Shown here: positions 16,248 through 24,093 of the stretch, piece by piece
How positions within the stretch are numbered: the first letter of the stretch is position 1
How the letters are laid out: the number at the start of each line of letters is the position of its first letter
NCBI GenBank assembly: GCA_021151605.1
Contig: JAGKWZ010000131.1
Coordinates: 1-24,677, forward strand
Length of the DNA: 24,677 nt
From: Verrucomicrobiaceae bacterium
GTDB taxonomy: Bacteria > Verrucomicrobiota > Verrucomicrobiia > Verrucomicrobiales > Verrucomicrobiaceae
Direction of reading: 5' to 3'
Made by a program: the position numbers and the translations under genes
Notes under the pieces: model-generated
Told to the model about the DNA's origin: nothing
Seen by the model: only the letters and a program-made list of their open reading frames with translations
Databases searched by the model: none

Positions 16248-18653
16248 ATGCTCCGCCTTTTGTTTTGCCTCCCACTCGCCGCCCTCGCCCAGTCTGCCCC
16301 GCCGCCGAAGGCACCCATCGTTCCTGCCGAGCTGCCATCGCAAATCGAGACGTTGCAACCGGGCGTGAAGATCACGCTCCTCGCCGAGCATCCGGCGCTC
16401 GTGACGCCAACGGGCATCGATGTCGATGACAAAGGCCGCATCTGGACGGTCTCCTGCCACACGCATTTCAGGCCGGAAGGCTATCAAGGCCCCGAGCATG
16501 ACGAAGTGCTCGTCTTTGATGCCGACGGCAAAAACCGCCGTGTCTTCTACAACAAAACCGATGCCACGATGCACGTCGAGGTCGGCCCCGATGGCTGGAT
16601 TTACCTCGCCGAGCGCGACCGCGTGCTGCGCGTGAAGGACAGCGATGGCGACGGCACCGGCGACACCGAGGAAAACCTCGCCACGCTCGACACCGTGGCC
16701 GATTACCCGCACAACGGCCTCAGCGGGATGGCTTGGCATCCCGATGGCGGACTCGTGTTCTCACTCGGCGAAAACTTCGGCAAGGACTGGACGCTCACCG
16801 CGAAGGACGGCTCCAAGGTCAGCGGACGCGGTGAAGGCGGCGTCTTCCGCTGTACCGCCGATGGCAAAGGCCTGCGCCGCATCGCCCGTGGCTTCTGGAA
16901 TCCATTTGGACTCATGGTGCGTGAGGATGGCGAGATCTTCGCCGCAGAAAACGATCCCGGCAGCCGCCCGCCATGCCGTTTGCTGAACATCGTCGAAGGC
17001 GCAGACTACGGCTTCCAGTGGGTGTATGGCAGCGCACCCGTGCATCCCTTCGTCGCTTGGAATGGCGAGCTGCGCGGCACGCTCGGCATGGTGCATCCGA
17101 GTGGCGAAGGCCCCTGCGCTGTCGTGGAGCTCGGCGGCGGTGTCATCATCCCGAGCTGGAGCGATCACAGCATCGACTACTTCCCGCTCACGCGAAAAGG
17201 CGCTGGCTACACCTCCGAGCGCATCCCGCTCGTGAAGGGCAGCGACTTCTTCCGCCCCACCTGCATGGTCGCCGCTGGCAAGGGCGTGTTCTATTTCAAC
17301 GACTGGGTATTCAACTCCTACCCGATCCACGGCCGCGGCCGCCTTTGGAAACTCGAAATCACCGACGCGCCCTGGATCGCGAAAAAGCAGCCCGTCACGC
17401 CCGAAGCCGCGCTCGCCAAAAATCTCCGCGAAGGCAAAGCGAAGCTCGAAACCGCCAAGCTTCTCGAACTCGCCGGAGGCACGGACAAATACCTCTCCGA
17501 TGCCGCGCTCACTGCGCTCTCGCGCTCCGGTTTGACCGTCGGAGCCGTGAAAGCACTCGTGCCTCAAGATCGCGTTTGGGCCTTCGTTGCCATGCGTCGT
17601 GTCGATTTGAACGATGAACAATGGGTGCGTGCCTTCATCGACGATTCCGATGCCGAGATGCGCTTCGAGTGCCTGCGCTGGATCGCTGATGCGGTGCTGA
17701 AAAACTTCCAACCGCAGGTCGAGGCCATGCTCAGCGATTCAAAGCTCGACTTCCGCCTCTTCGAAGCCGTGCTCGCCACCTGGAACACCCTGCGCGGCGA
17801 TCCCGGCGCCGGTGTCACGAATCCCGAAGTGCTGGTCGAGCGCATCACCGATTCCAAAACACCCGCCCGCCTCAAAGGCTACGCGCTGCGCCTCGCTCCA
17901 CCGACGCACAAAGCCCTCACACTCGAACTCCTGCGCGACTTCGCCAACAGCGACGACGAGGTCCTCCAACTCGAAGCCGTGCGCACACTTGCCGCACGCA
18001 AAGCCAGCGCCGAAATCGCCGCTGATGAAAAGCGCAGCCCGCAACTCCGCGCCGAGGCCATCCTCGGCACCGACGACACCGCTTTGCTCCAAAAACTCGC
18101 CACCAGCGACAACGCCACGATCCGCGACGAAGCCAAACGCGCCCTCCGCTTCACCGATGGCTTCACCCCAGCCGCCAACCGCCCACCTTTCGATCAAACC
18201 GATGCCTGGCTCAAACTCATCGACACACTTCCCGGCAAGGCCGACCCTGAAAACGGCCGCCGCCTTTTCTTCAACACCAAGGTCGCCCTCTGCGCCACCT
18301 GCCATCGCCACAGCGGTCGTGGCAACGTCGTCGGCCCCGATCTCACCCTCATCGCCCAGCAGGGCGACCGCGCCGCCATCCTCCGCTCCATCCTCGAGCC
18401 GCATCGCGAGGTCGCGCCGCAATTTTATCCCTCGCTGGTGAAGCTCAAAGACGGCACCGAGTTTATGGGCATCCTCCTCCGCTCCTCAAGCACCGAAGTC
18501 TTCCGCGACCTCACCGGCAAAGAAAAATCCTTCCCCGAAGCCGACGTCGTCAGCCGCACCGAATTGAAGACCTCCCTCATGCCCCCCGGCCTCGTCATGT
18601 CCCTCACCGATGCCGAATTGCGTGATCTGCTGGCGTTTTTGACGAAGCAATAG
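16248..18653 (+). CDS. Secreted PVC-type haem-binding CxxCH dehydrogenase (TIGR02604/TIGR02603 type)
   Basis: An 801-residue exported protein of the large Verrucomicrobiota/Planctomycetota family joining a beta-propeller 'membrane-bound dehydrogenase' domain to a c-type haem domain. The signal peptide is MLRLLFCLPLAALAQS; I chose ATG 16248 over ATG 16092 because it puts this at the N-terminus. The propeller covers about residues 30-400, with VTPTGIDVDDKGRIWTV, MHVEVGPDGWIYLAERDRVL, GLSGMAWHPDGGLVFSLGEN and GFWNPFGLMVREDGEIFAAE. A HEAT-like helical region covers about 430-630, for example SDDEVLQLEAVRTLAAR. The haem site CATCH is at residues 682-686, followed by GRGNVVGPDLTLIAQQGDR and the C-terminal SLMPPGLVMSLTDAELRDL. 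The family is predicted to oxidise sugars or other substrates with electrons passed to haem c; the substrate is not known. It converges with the SGNH hydrolase gene. Confidence 0.93.
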   Translation: MLRLLFCLPLAALAQSAPPPKAPIVPAELPSQIETLQPGVKITLLAEHPALVTPTGIDVDDKGRIWTVSCHTHFRPEGYQGPEHDEVLVFDADGKNRRVFYNKTDATMHVEVGPDGWIYLAERDRVLRVKDSDGDGTGDTEENLATLDTVADYPHNGLSGMAWHPDGGLVFSLGENFGKDWTLTAKDGSKVSGRGEGGVFRCTADGKGLRRIARGFWNPFGLMVREDGEIFAAENDPGSRPPCRLLNIVEGADYGFQWVYGSAPVHPFVAWNGELRGTLGMVHPSGEGPCAVVELGGGVIIPSWSDHSIDYFPLTRKGAGYTSERIPLVKGSDFFRPTCMVAAGKGVFYFNDWVFNSYPIHGRGRLWKLEITDAPWIAKKQPVTPEAALAKNLREGKAKLETAKLLELAGGTDKYLSDAALTALSRSGLTVGAVKALVPQDRVWAFVAMRRVDLNDEQWVRAFIDDSDAEMRFECLRWIADAVLKNFQPQVEAMLSDSKLDFRLFEAVLATWNTLRGDPGAGVTNPEVLVERITDSKTPARLKGYALRLAPPTHKALTLELLRDFANSDDEVLQLEAVRTLAARKASAEIAADEKRSPQLRAEAILGTDDTALLQKLATSDNATIRDEAKRALRFTDGFTPAANRPPFDQTDAWLKLIDTLPGKADPENGRRLFFNTKVALCATCHRHSGRGNVVGPDLTLIAQQGDRAAILRSILEPHREVAPQFYPSLVKLKDGTEFMGILLRSSSTEVFRDLTGKEKSFPEADVVSRTELKTSLMPPGLVMSLTDAELRDLLAFLTKQ

Positions 18654-18719
18654 GCGCTGGATTGAACTCGATGCTTCACCCTGCTGGAACGCCTCTTTGG
18701 TAAACCAGACGCCATTTTA

Positions 18720-19553
18720 TCATTCCGGCGACACACTCAGCAGCGACTTCAGTTTTCCGGCATAAACTGCATAGCCAGTGGGTGACAGATGGATGTTGTC
18801 AGGGGTGAACAGATCCTTCTTCAGTGTGCCATCCGCGTTCGTGAAGTCGGCGGTGAGATCGAGCACTTTCACCTTTGGATCGCTATCGAGCTTGAGTGAA
18901 TCGACCGCAGCGTTGGTCTTCTTGATGTCTTCATAGAAGGCGTTTCCAGGTGTGTGGGCTGGCAGGATCTTCGCCACGATGATGGCGGCGGAGGGAAACT
19001 TCTCACGAAGGTTCTTCAGGCACATTTCGATGCCTTTGGCGGCGGCCTCGATGCCGGTCTCGGGGGTGAAGAACATGTTATTGTTCCCGATCATGAGCAC
19101 GATGGCCTTTGGCTGAAGACCCTCGACGCCGCCGTGATCGAGACGCCAAAGGACGTTCTGAGTTTTGTCGCCGCCGATGCCTATGTTCACGGCTTTGAGA
19201 TCGGGGAAGTGCTTCTTCCAAGATTCGCCCCACTGAATGGTGATGCTATCGCCGACGAGCAACACATCCACCGGACCTTTGTTCTCCTGCACCGTCTTCA
19301 CTAGTCCTTCGTGAATCTTCAGCCACGCATCGCCTCCGAAGTATCCCGCGCTCGGCACGACCGGCCAAAGCTGCGGCAGATGCTTGTTCGACTCACGACC
19401 AGGGCGACGCTCGTATTCTGGCTTGTCGATGATGTATGCGCGCTCTTCCGCCGTGAGCGGCCAGCCCGTCTTTTGAGGCTCGGCGGTGACGTGGGGATAG
19501 TCGAGAGCGGAAGCAGTAGAGGCAACGAAGAGAAGGAAGGTGAAACGGATCAT
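18720..19553 (-). CDS. Secreted SGNH/GDSL-type esterase
   Basis: A 277-residue exported hydrolase of the GDSL/SGNH superfamily, similar in outline to PAF-acetylhydrolase-like and acetylxylan esterases. The signal peptide is MIRFTFLLFVASTASA. Block I is LLVGDSITIQWG with the nucleophile at about Ser103. Block II is NIGIGGDKTQNVLWRL. Block III is VLMIGNNNMFF, and block V is TPDNIHLSPTGYAVYA with the Asp and His of the triad. The segment before the catalytic domain (TAEERAYIIDKPEYERRPGR) is a feature I recall from Verrucomicrobiota relatives. An upstream in-frame GTG at 19583 exists, but ATG 19553 places the signal peptide at the N-terminus. It converges with the CxxCH dehydrogenase gene. The likely role is removing acyl groups from carbohydrates (inference). 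Confidence 0.9.
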   Translation of the reverse strand: MIRFTFLLFVASTASALDYPHVTAEPQKTGWPLTAEERAYIIDKPEYERRPGRESNKHLPQLWPVVPSAGYFGGDAWLKIHEGLVKTVQENKGPVDVLLVGDSITIQWGESWKKHFPDLKAVNIGIGGDKTQNVLWRLDHGGVEGLQPKAIVLMIGNNNMFFTPETGIEAAAKGIEMCLKNLREKFPSAAIIVAKILPAHTPGNAFYEDIKKTNAAVDSLKLDSDPKVKVLDLTADFTNADGTLKKDLFTPDNIHLSPTGYAVYAGKLKSLLSVSPE

Positions 19554-19597
19554 CTGGATTGATACGGATAGGTGCGCTGACACTCGACACGGATATA

Positions 19598-19610
19598 TCG
19601 ACAGAAGAAT
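19598..19610 (+). repeat. Single unit of a dispersed repeat (TCGACAGAAGAAT)
   Basis: This 13-mer is identical to the start of the right arm of the palindromic element at 23986-24012, in the same orientation. The follow-on sequence differs (TCTCGC here, GGGGAC there), so only one half-unit is present. It lies between the SGNH hydrolase start and the end of the DUF1501 gene. Confidence 0.6.
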
Positions 19611-19654
19611 TCTCGCTCCACTTGGAGGTCAGCGAAGTGGGTTTCGAAACGAGA
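19611..19654. terminator. Interrupted inverted repeat downstream of DUF1501, possible terminator
   Basis: CCACTT (19618-19623) pairs with AAGTGG (19635-19640), and outer TCTCG (19611-19615) pairs with CGAGA (19650-19654), leaving an unpaired TTCGAAA-containing bulge on one side. It lies 14 bp beyond the DUF1501 stop codon. There is no T-tract. It may equally be part of the repeat debris adjoining 19598-19610. Confidence 0.35.
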
Positions 19655-19667
19655 GTGACTGAGCAGG

Positions 19668-21104
19668 CTACGCCAGCACCTCCGTGATCACTTTCCCGCC
19701 GAGATCGGTGAGGCGGTAGTCGCGGCCGTTGTGGCGGAAGGTGAGCTTTTCGTGATCGAGGCCCATGAGGTGGAGCAGGGTGGCGTGGAGGTCGTTGACG
19801 TGGACTTTGTTTTCCACGGCGCGGTAGCCAAACTCATCGGTGGCGCCGTGATGCACGCCGCCTTTGACGCCGCCACCGGCCATCCAGATGGTGAAGCCAT
19901 TGGGGTTGTGATCGCGGCCCACGCTGCCTTGGGAGTCGGAGGTGCGGCCAAACTCGCCACCCCAGATGACGAGTGTCTCGTCCAGCAGGCCGCGGGCTTC
20001 GAGATCCTCCAAAAGCGCCGCCGCAGGCTGGTCGGTGGCCGCGCCGCAACTGCGATGGTTCGTCTCGATGTTGCTGTGGCCGTCCCAGGGCACGTCATCC
20101 ACCGCGCCATCACCACCGGCATTTTTTCCGGCAAAGATCTGCACGAAGCGCACGCCGCGTTCGACGAGTCGCCGCGCGGTGAGGCACTGTTTGGCAAAGA
20201 CCTCGCAGGTCTTGTTGTCCACGCCGTAGAGTTTCTTCGTGGCCTCGCTTTCGCTGGCGATGTCCATCGCTTCAGGCGCGGCGGTTTGCATGCGATAGGC
20301 CAGCTCGAAGCTGTTGATGCGGGCGGCGAGATCGGTCTGTGGAGAGCGGGACTGCGCGTGCTGCTGATTCATCTCGCGCAGGAGATCGAGCGTGCCGCGC
20401 TGCTGGGCCTGCGTCTGCGACTGACTGCGGTCGAGGTTGTCAATGACACCGCCGCGTCGTGCATCGAGCGCGAGGGCCTGGAAGGTCTTGGGCAGAAAGC
20501 CTGCGGACCAGATCTGGTCATCGCCGCGAGGCCGGCGCTCGTGCATGACGACGTAGGCGGGCAGGTTTTGGTTCTCCGCGCCGAGGCCGTAAGTGAGCCA
20601 AGCACCTGCGGCGGGTCTGCCGGGTTGGTTGGAGCCGCACATCAGCTCCATCGAGGCCGGGGCGTGATTGTTGGCCTGGAGATGCATGCTGTGAATGAAG
20701 GCCATCTTGTCCACATGCCGCGAGAGATGCGGAAAGATACCGCTGACCCACGAGCCGGACTGGCCGTGCTGCTTCCATTCAAACGGCGACTTCAAAATCT
20801 TCCCGCTGGTGGTGAAGAAGCCGGTCTTGGCATCGCTGCCGGGCAGGGGCTGACCGTGGCGCTTTTGCAGCTCCGGTTTGTAATCCCAAGTGTCCACCTG
20901 AGACGGTGCGCCAGTCATGAAGAGCCAGATGACGGACTTGGCCTTCGGCATGAAAAGGGAAGGACGCAGGGCGAGCGGATTGGCCACCGCCGCAGCGGCG
21001 CGGGCCTCGTCTTGCAGCATGGAAGCCAGCGCCACGGAGCCGAAACCGAGGCCGGACTGGGCGAGGAAGCGCCTGCGAGTGGGAAGAAGGTGATTGAGGG
21101 GCAT
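19668..21104 (-). CDS. DUF1501 domain-containing protein (Tat-exported, sulfatase-like fold)
   Basis: A 478-residue DUF1501 protein, a family of the alkaline-phosphatase/sulfatase-like superfamily without an assigned reaction. The N-terminus is a twin-arginine signal, PTRRRFLAQSGLGFGSVALA. Family landmarks are SVIWLFMTGAPSQVDTWDYK, FPHLSRHVDKMAFIHSM, MELMCGSNQPGRPAAGAWL and RGVRFVQIFAGKNAGG. Further on are LVIWGGEFGRTSDSQG, GRDHNPNGFTIWMAGGGVKG and HVNDLHATLLHLMGLDHEKL. The protein is full length with no internal damage. It directly follows the DUF1549/DUF1553 gene on the same strand, the usual two-gene arrangement in this phylum. Here that partner is broken, so this gene may be without its normal mate. 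Its start codon is abutted by the 7-bp repeat array at 21105-21146. Function is unknown. Confidence 0.93.
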   Translation of the reverse strand: MPLNHLLPTRRRFLAQSGLGFGSVALASMLQDEARAAAAVANPLALRPSLFMPKAKSVIWLFMTGAPSQVDTWDYKPELQKRHGQPLPGSDAKTGFFTTSGKILKSPFEWKQHGQSGSWVSGIFPHLSRHVDKMAFIHSMHLQANNHAPASMELMCGSNQPGRPAAGAWLTYGLGAENQNLPAYVVMHERRPRGDDQIWSAGFLPKTFQALALDARRGGVIDNLDRSQSQTQAQQRGTLDLLREMNQQHAQSRSPQTDLAARINSFELAYRMQTAAPEAMDIASESEATKKLYGVDNKTCEVFAKQCLTARRLVERGVRFVQIFAGKNAGGDGAVDDVPWDGHSNIETNHRSCGAATDQPAAALLEDLEARGLLDETLVIWGGEFGRTSDSQGSVGRDHNPNGFTIWMAGGGVKGGVHHGATDEFGYRAVENKVHVNDLHATLLHLMGLDHEKLTFRHNGRDYRLTDLGGKVITEVLA

Positions 21105-21146
21105 GACGAATGACGAATGGCGAATGACGAATTAGGAATGATGAAT
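21105..21146 (+). repeat. Six-copy heptanucleotide repeat, consensus GACGAAT
   Basis: Six units in exact 7-bp phase: GACGAAT, GACGAAT, GGCGAAT, GACGAAT, TAGGAAT, GATGAAT. GAAT recurs at 21108, 21115, 21122, 21129, 21136 and 21143. On the coding strand it reads as ATTCGTC units and fills the whole leader immediately before the DUF1501 ATG, including the ribosome-binding zone. It resembles the short tandemly repeated heptamers known from cyanobacteria and other bacteria. Confidence 0.85.
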
Positions 21147-21153
21147 GAGGAAG

Positions 21154-23908
21154 TCAGTCCACATAGATGAACTCATTCAGACTGAGTAGAGCCAGGCAGA
21201 GCTCGACTTCGGGGGATTTGGCTCCGAGTTGTTGCTGGGTTTGGAGATAGGTGGTGAGGCGCTGGGTCTCGGCGGGCGTAGGTTGGCGGCAAAAGGCGAG
21301 CTGGAAGGCTTGGGCGATGGTTTGCTCAGGTTTGGCGGCTTTGATGCGGGTGGCGAATCGGGCCGCCATTCGACTCGGCCTCCAAACGACGTGCGGGGCG
21401 ATACCACCAGAGCTGGTTGTCGGGATCGAGGCGTTGATTGCCCTCGTTCATCGCGCCGGATTGCATGTAGGTGGCGCTGAGCATGATCTCGCGATGCAGC
21501 GGCTTGAGCTTCCAACCTTGGGCGACGAGCCGCTCGGCCAGATGCTCCAGCAGCTCAGGATGCGTGGGCGGCGCGCCCTGCGTGCCGAGATCGTTCGGTG
21601 TGGCGACGATGCCGCGACCAAAGTGAAAGCGCCACACGCGGTTCGCGATCACGCGGGCCAGCAAGGGGCCGCCGCCGCTGTGCGCATCCGTCATCCAATC
21701 ACCGAGCGCGATGCGCGGATGTTTGGGCTGTTCTTTGGGCATCGGCGTGCCGGTCCACTTGTCCGCGCTGCCATTGCGCATGAGCACCTGGATGAAATCC
21801 GGGTTCGCCTTGCCTTCTTTGCGATCCACCTCGCCACGGCGCAGGAAATACACGTCCTCGCCGCCTTGCTTCGTGGTGTAAACCTCCGTCAGAGACGGCT
21901 GCGGGCGCTTCTTTTCATGCTCGGCGATGGCGGCGAGCAGCTTTTTCGCCTGCGGATCAATGCGGGCAAACCAGCGCGTGACGAACGCATCAGCGGTGGC
22001 GGCTGCGGGCATGGATTGCAGCTCGCGCAGGCTTTGCATGTCCGCTTCCGCCGTGAGCGCGGTTTTGGCCTCCTGCGCAAATGCCAGCCGCAGTTTACCA
22101 AGACCAAAAAAGCCGCTGAAACGCAACTGCACCTCAAACTCCGTGCCGCCATCGAAACCTGCGGCATCGCCCTCGACCTCAAAAGTGGCCGCGTGGTCCT
22201 TGCCCATCTTGGGGGCCACGCCCCAGCCGGTGTTCGGGCTGTTGTCCACGGCTTGAGCGAACTCAAAACGCTTCTGCTCGAACGTGACGGCCCCGGCGGC
22301 AAGATCGAGCGTCACGGGCTTGGTCTTGTTTTGCTTGTCCAGCGGGCGGGCGATGATCTTCACGTCACCGAGCACGAAGTTGCCGTTGTCGGAGAGACCG
22401 GGGCCTTTATTCGGCAGCGTGGGATCGCTGAACGCATCGAGGCGGAAGGCGCGGATGCCTTTTTGATACGTGACGACTTTGATCGTGTAGGTGTCGTCTT
22501 TTTCTTTGTTGCCGAGGTAGATGACATGCCCGTCGCGGTCGCTCGTGAGCCGTGCTTTTTGCGCGGTGGCGCTCTGCACGTCGAAAATTTGCCAAGGCGT
22601 GCTGGCGGCCAGTTTGGGCATGTCATCGCGCTTCCACGCGGCGAGCCGCTTGGGCAGCTCGTGGGTCTCGTATTGCTTCAAAGCGGCCAGCAGCGGCGCG
22701 GCGGCCGCGTTGTGGCGCACGAGAAGCTTCTGCGTCTCGGCGTGCTTGAGATCGATCTTCTCCGGCGAGTGAACCGTCGTCGCTAGCGCGGCGGCGATGC
22801 CGTAGTAGTCCTTTTGCGGCAGCGGATCGAACTTGTGATCGTGGCAGCGCACGCAGCCCATCGACACGCCCAACATGCCGCTGCCGATGGTGGAGACCAT
22901 GTCATCAATCTGGTCGTAGCGGATTTTTTCCCGCGTCTTCGCCGTGATCTGGCCGGGATACGGCCCGGCGACGAGGAATCCCACCGCGCGTGCGCCATCC
23001 AGCTCTCCCGGCATGAGCTTGTCCCCGGCGAGCTGCATGCGGATGAACTGGTCGTAGGGCATGTCCGCGTTCAGCGCATTGATCACCCAGTCGCGGTAGT
23101 GATAAGCGCCCGCACGAAAGGCATCGAACTCATAGCCGTTGCTCTCCGCAAAGCGCACCACATCCAGCCAATGGCGGCCCCAGCGCTCGCCGTAATGCTT
23201 GCTGGCCAGCAAGCGGTCCACCAGCCGCTCGTAGGCGTCTGCGCTGCTGTCTTGCAAAAAGGCAGCCTGCTCCTCCGCAGTCGGTGCCAGGCCAGTGAGA
23301 TCGAAAGTGGCACGGCGCAGCAGTTGCTCTTTCGCGGCCAGCGAGTTCGGCGAGAGGCCCTTCGCTTCCTGTTGGGCGAGGATGAATGCATCCACGGGTG
23401 TTTGGATCCACGCGGTGTTTTTGATCTTCGGCAACGCAGGCGCGGCCAGCGGCCGGAATGCCCACCAGCCCTGGCCGGACTTCACATCAATGACCCGCTT
23501 GTGCTCCACCACGGGCGCAGCACCCGAGCGCGGATCAGCCGCGCCCATCTCGATCCATTTCGCAAAATCCGCGATCACGCCCGACGGCAACGCCCCCTTC
23601 GGCGGCATCTCCGCGCCTTTGATCTCATGCCGCAGCACCTTCATGAGCAGACTTTCCGCCGGTTTCCCCGCCACCAGCGCCGGCCCCGTCTCGCCGCCGT
23701 GCAACACACCCGCCTTGCTATCCAAAAGAAGCCCAGCTTTGAGTTTCTTGTTCTGCTGCGCCTGCGCCGAATGACACTCAAAACAGTTCTGCGCCAGCAC
23801 CGGCCGGATCTTCGACTCAAAGAATGCCAACGGGTCGTCGGTGCCAGCAGCAAGAGCCTGCGAGGCTAAATTGGCGAGGAAAAGGGCTGTGTAGAATTGG
23901 GGGCGCAT
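21154..23908 (-). pseudogene. DUF1549/DUF1553 c-type cytochrome protein, broken by internal deletion plus frameshift
   Basis: A large exported protein of the Planctomycete-cytochrome family. Residues 1-20 are a signal peptide. A PSCyt1 haem motif, CFECH, is at 42-46, with GAEMPPKGALP behind it. DUF1549 follows at about 150-380, with GERWGRHWLDVVRFAESNGY and a second CxxCH, CVRCH, at about 351-355. A jelly-roll-like insert is marked by GIRAFRLDAFSDP and SDNGNFVLGDV. DUF1553 begins at HPRIALGDWMTD, with LARVIANRVWRFHFGRGIV and NQLWWYRPARRLEAE. After RRLEAE (about 21375) this frame yields 15 unrelated residues and stops at 21326-21328. The true C-terminus (AARFATRIKAAKPEQ, AFQLAFCRQPTPAE, LALLSLNEFIYVD) resumes in another frame and ends at 21154. 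About 100 middle DUF1553 residues normally between these parts are absent, by my recollection of the family. Hence deletion plus frameshift, or an assembly collapse. The first 845 residues could still be made. Confidence 0.85.
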
Positions 23909-23932
23909 GAAGCGATGTAGCAGGACTCAGTC

Positions 23933-24012
23933 ATTCTTCTGTCCCCATTCTCTTGTCGATGTCCGGGGCCATTCATGGGCAGGTTTCGACAGAAGAATGG
24001 GGACAGAAGAAT
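23933..24012. repeat. 80-bp near-perfect palindrome (REPIN/MITE-like)
   Basis: Left arm 23933-23959 and right arm 23986-24012 are inverted repeats of 27 bp with two mismatches around a 26-bp spacer. The outer 19 bp are identical: ATTCTTCTGTCCCCATTCT on the left and its reverse complement on the right. Each arm holds two copies of an 11-bp unit (GACAGAAGAAT in the right arm) separated by GGG. The layout, two short repeats facing each other over a small loop in an intergenic gap, is that of a REPIN or small MITE. It lies just upstream of the broken DUF1553 gene. No transposase is in the window. Confidence 0.8.
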
Positions 24013-24049
24013 AGGCTGAAGGGTTTGCATTTACCTACGAGAGACAGGA

Positions 24050-24079
24050 GCCCGCTCGATCATGGAAGAGACAGCGGGC
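24050..24079 (-). terminator. Hairpin downstream of the alpha/beta-hydrolase gene, possible terminator
   Basis: GCCCGCT (24050-24056) and AGCGGGC (24073-24079) are perfect 7-bp inverted repeats with a 16-bp loop, starting 14 bp past the stop codon of the minus-strand hydrolase gene. No T-tract follows on the minus strand. The role is inferred from position. Confidence 0.4.
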
Positions 24080-24093
24080 GTGATTGTCGGATT

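Noticed and set aside
21326..21380. Programmed ribosomal frameshift joining the two DUF1553 parts
   Set aside because: No slippery heptamer or downstream structure is evident, and a frameshift would not restore the missing block of about 100 residues.
21251..22786. Plus-strand open frame of 511 codons opposite the DUF1553 gene, and a similar one at 19731-21113 opposite DUF1501
   Set aside because: Both mirror well-recognised minus-strand genes and have composition typical of antisense reading.
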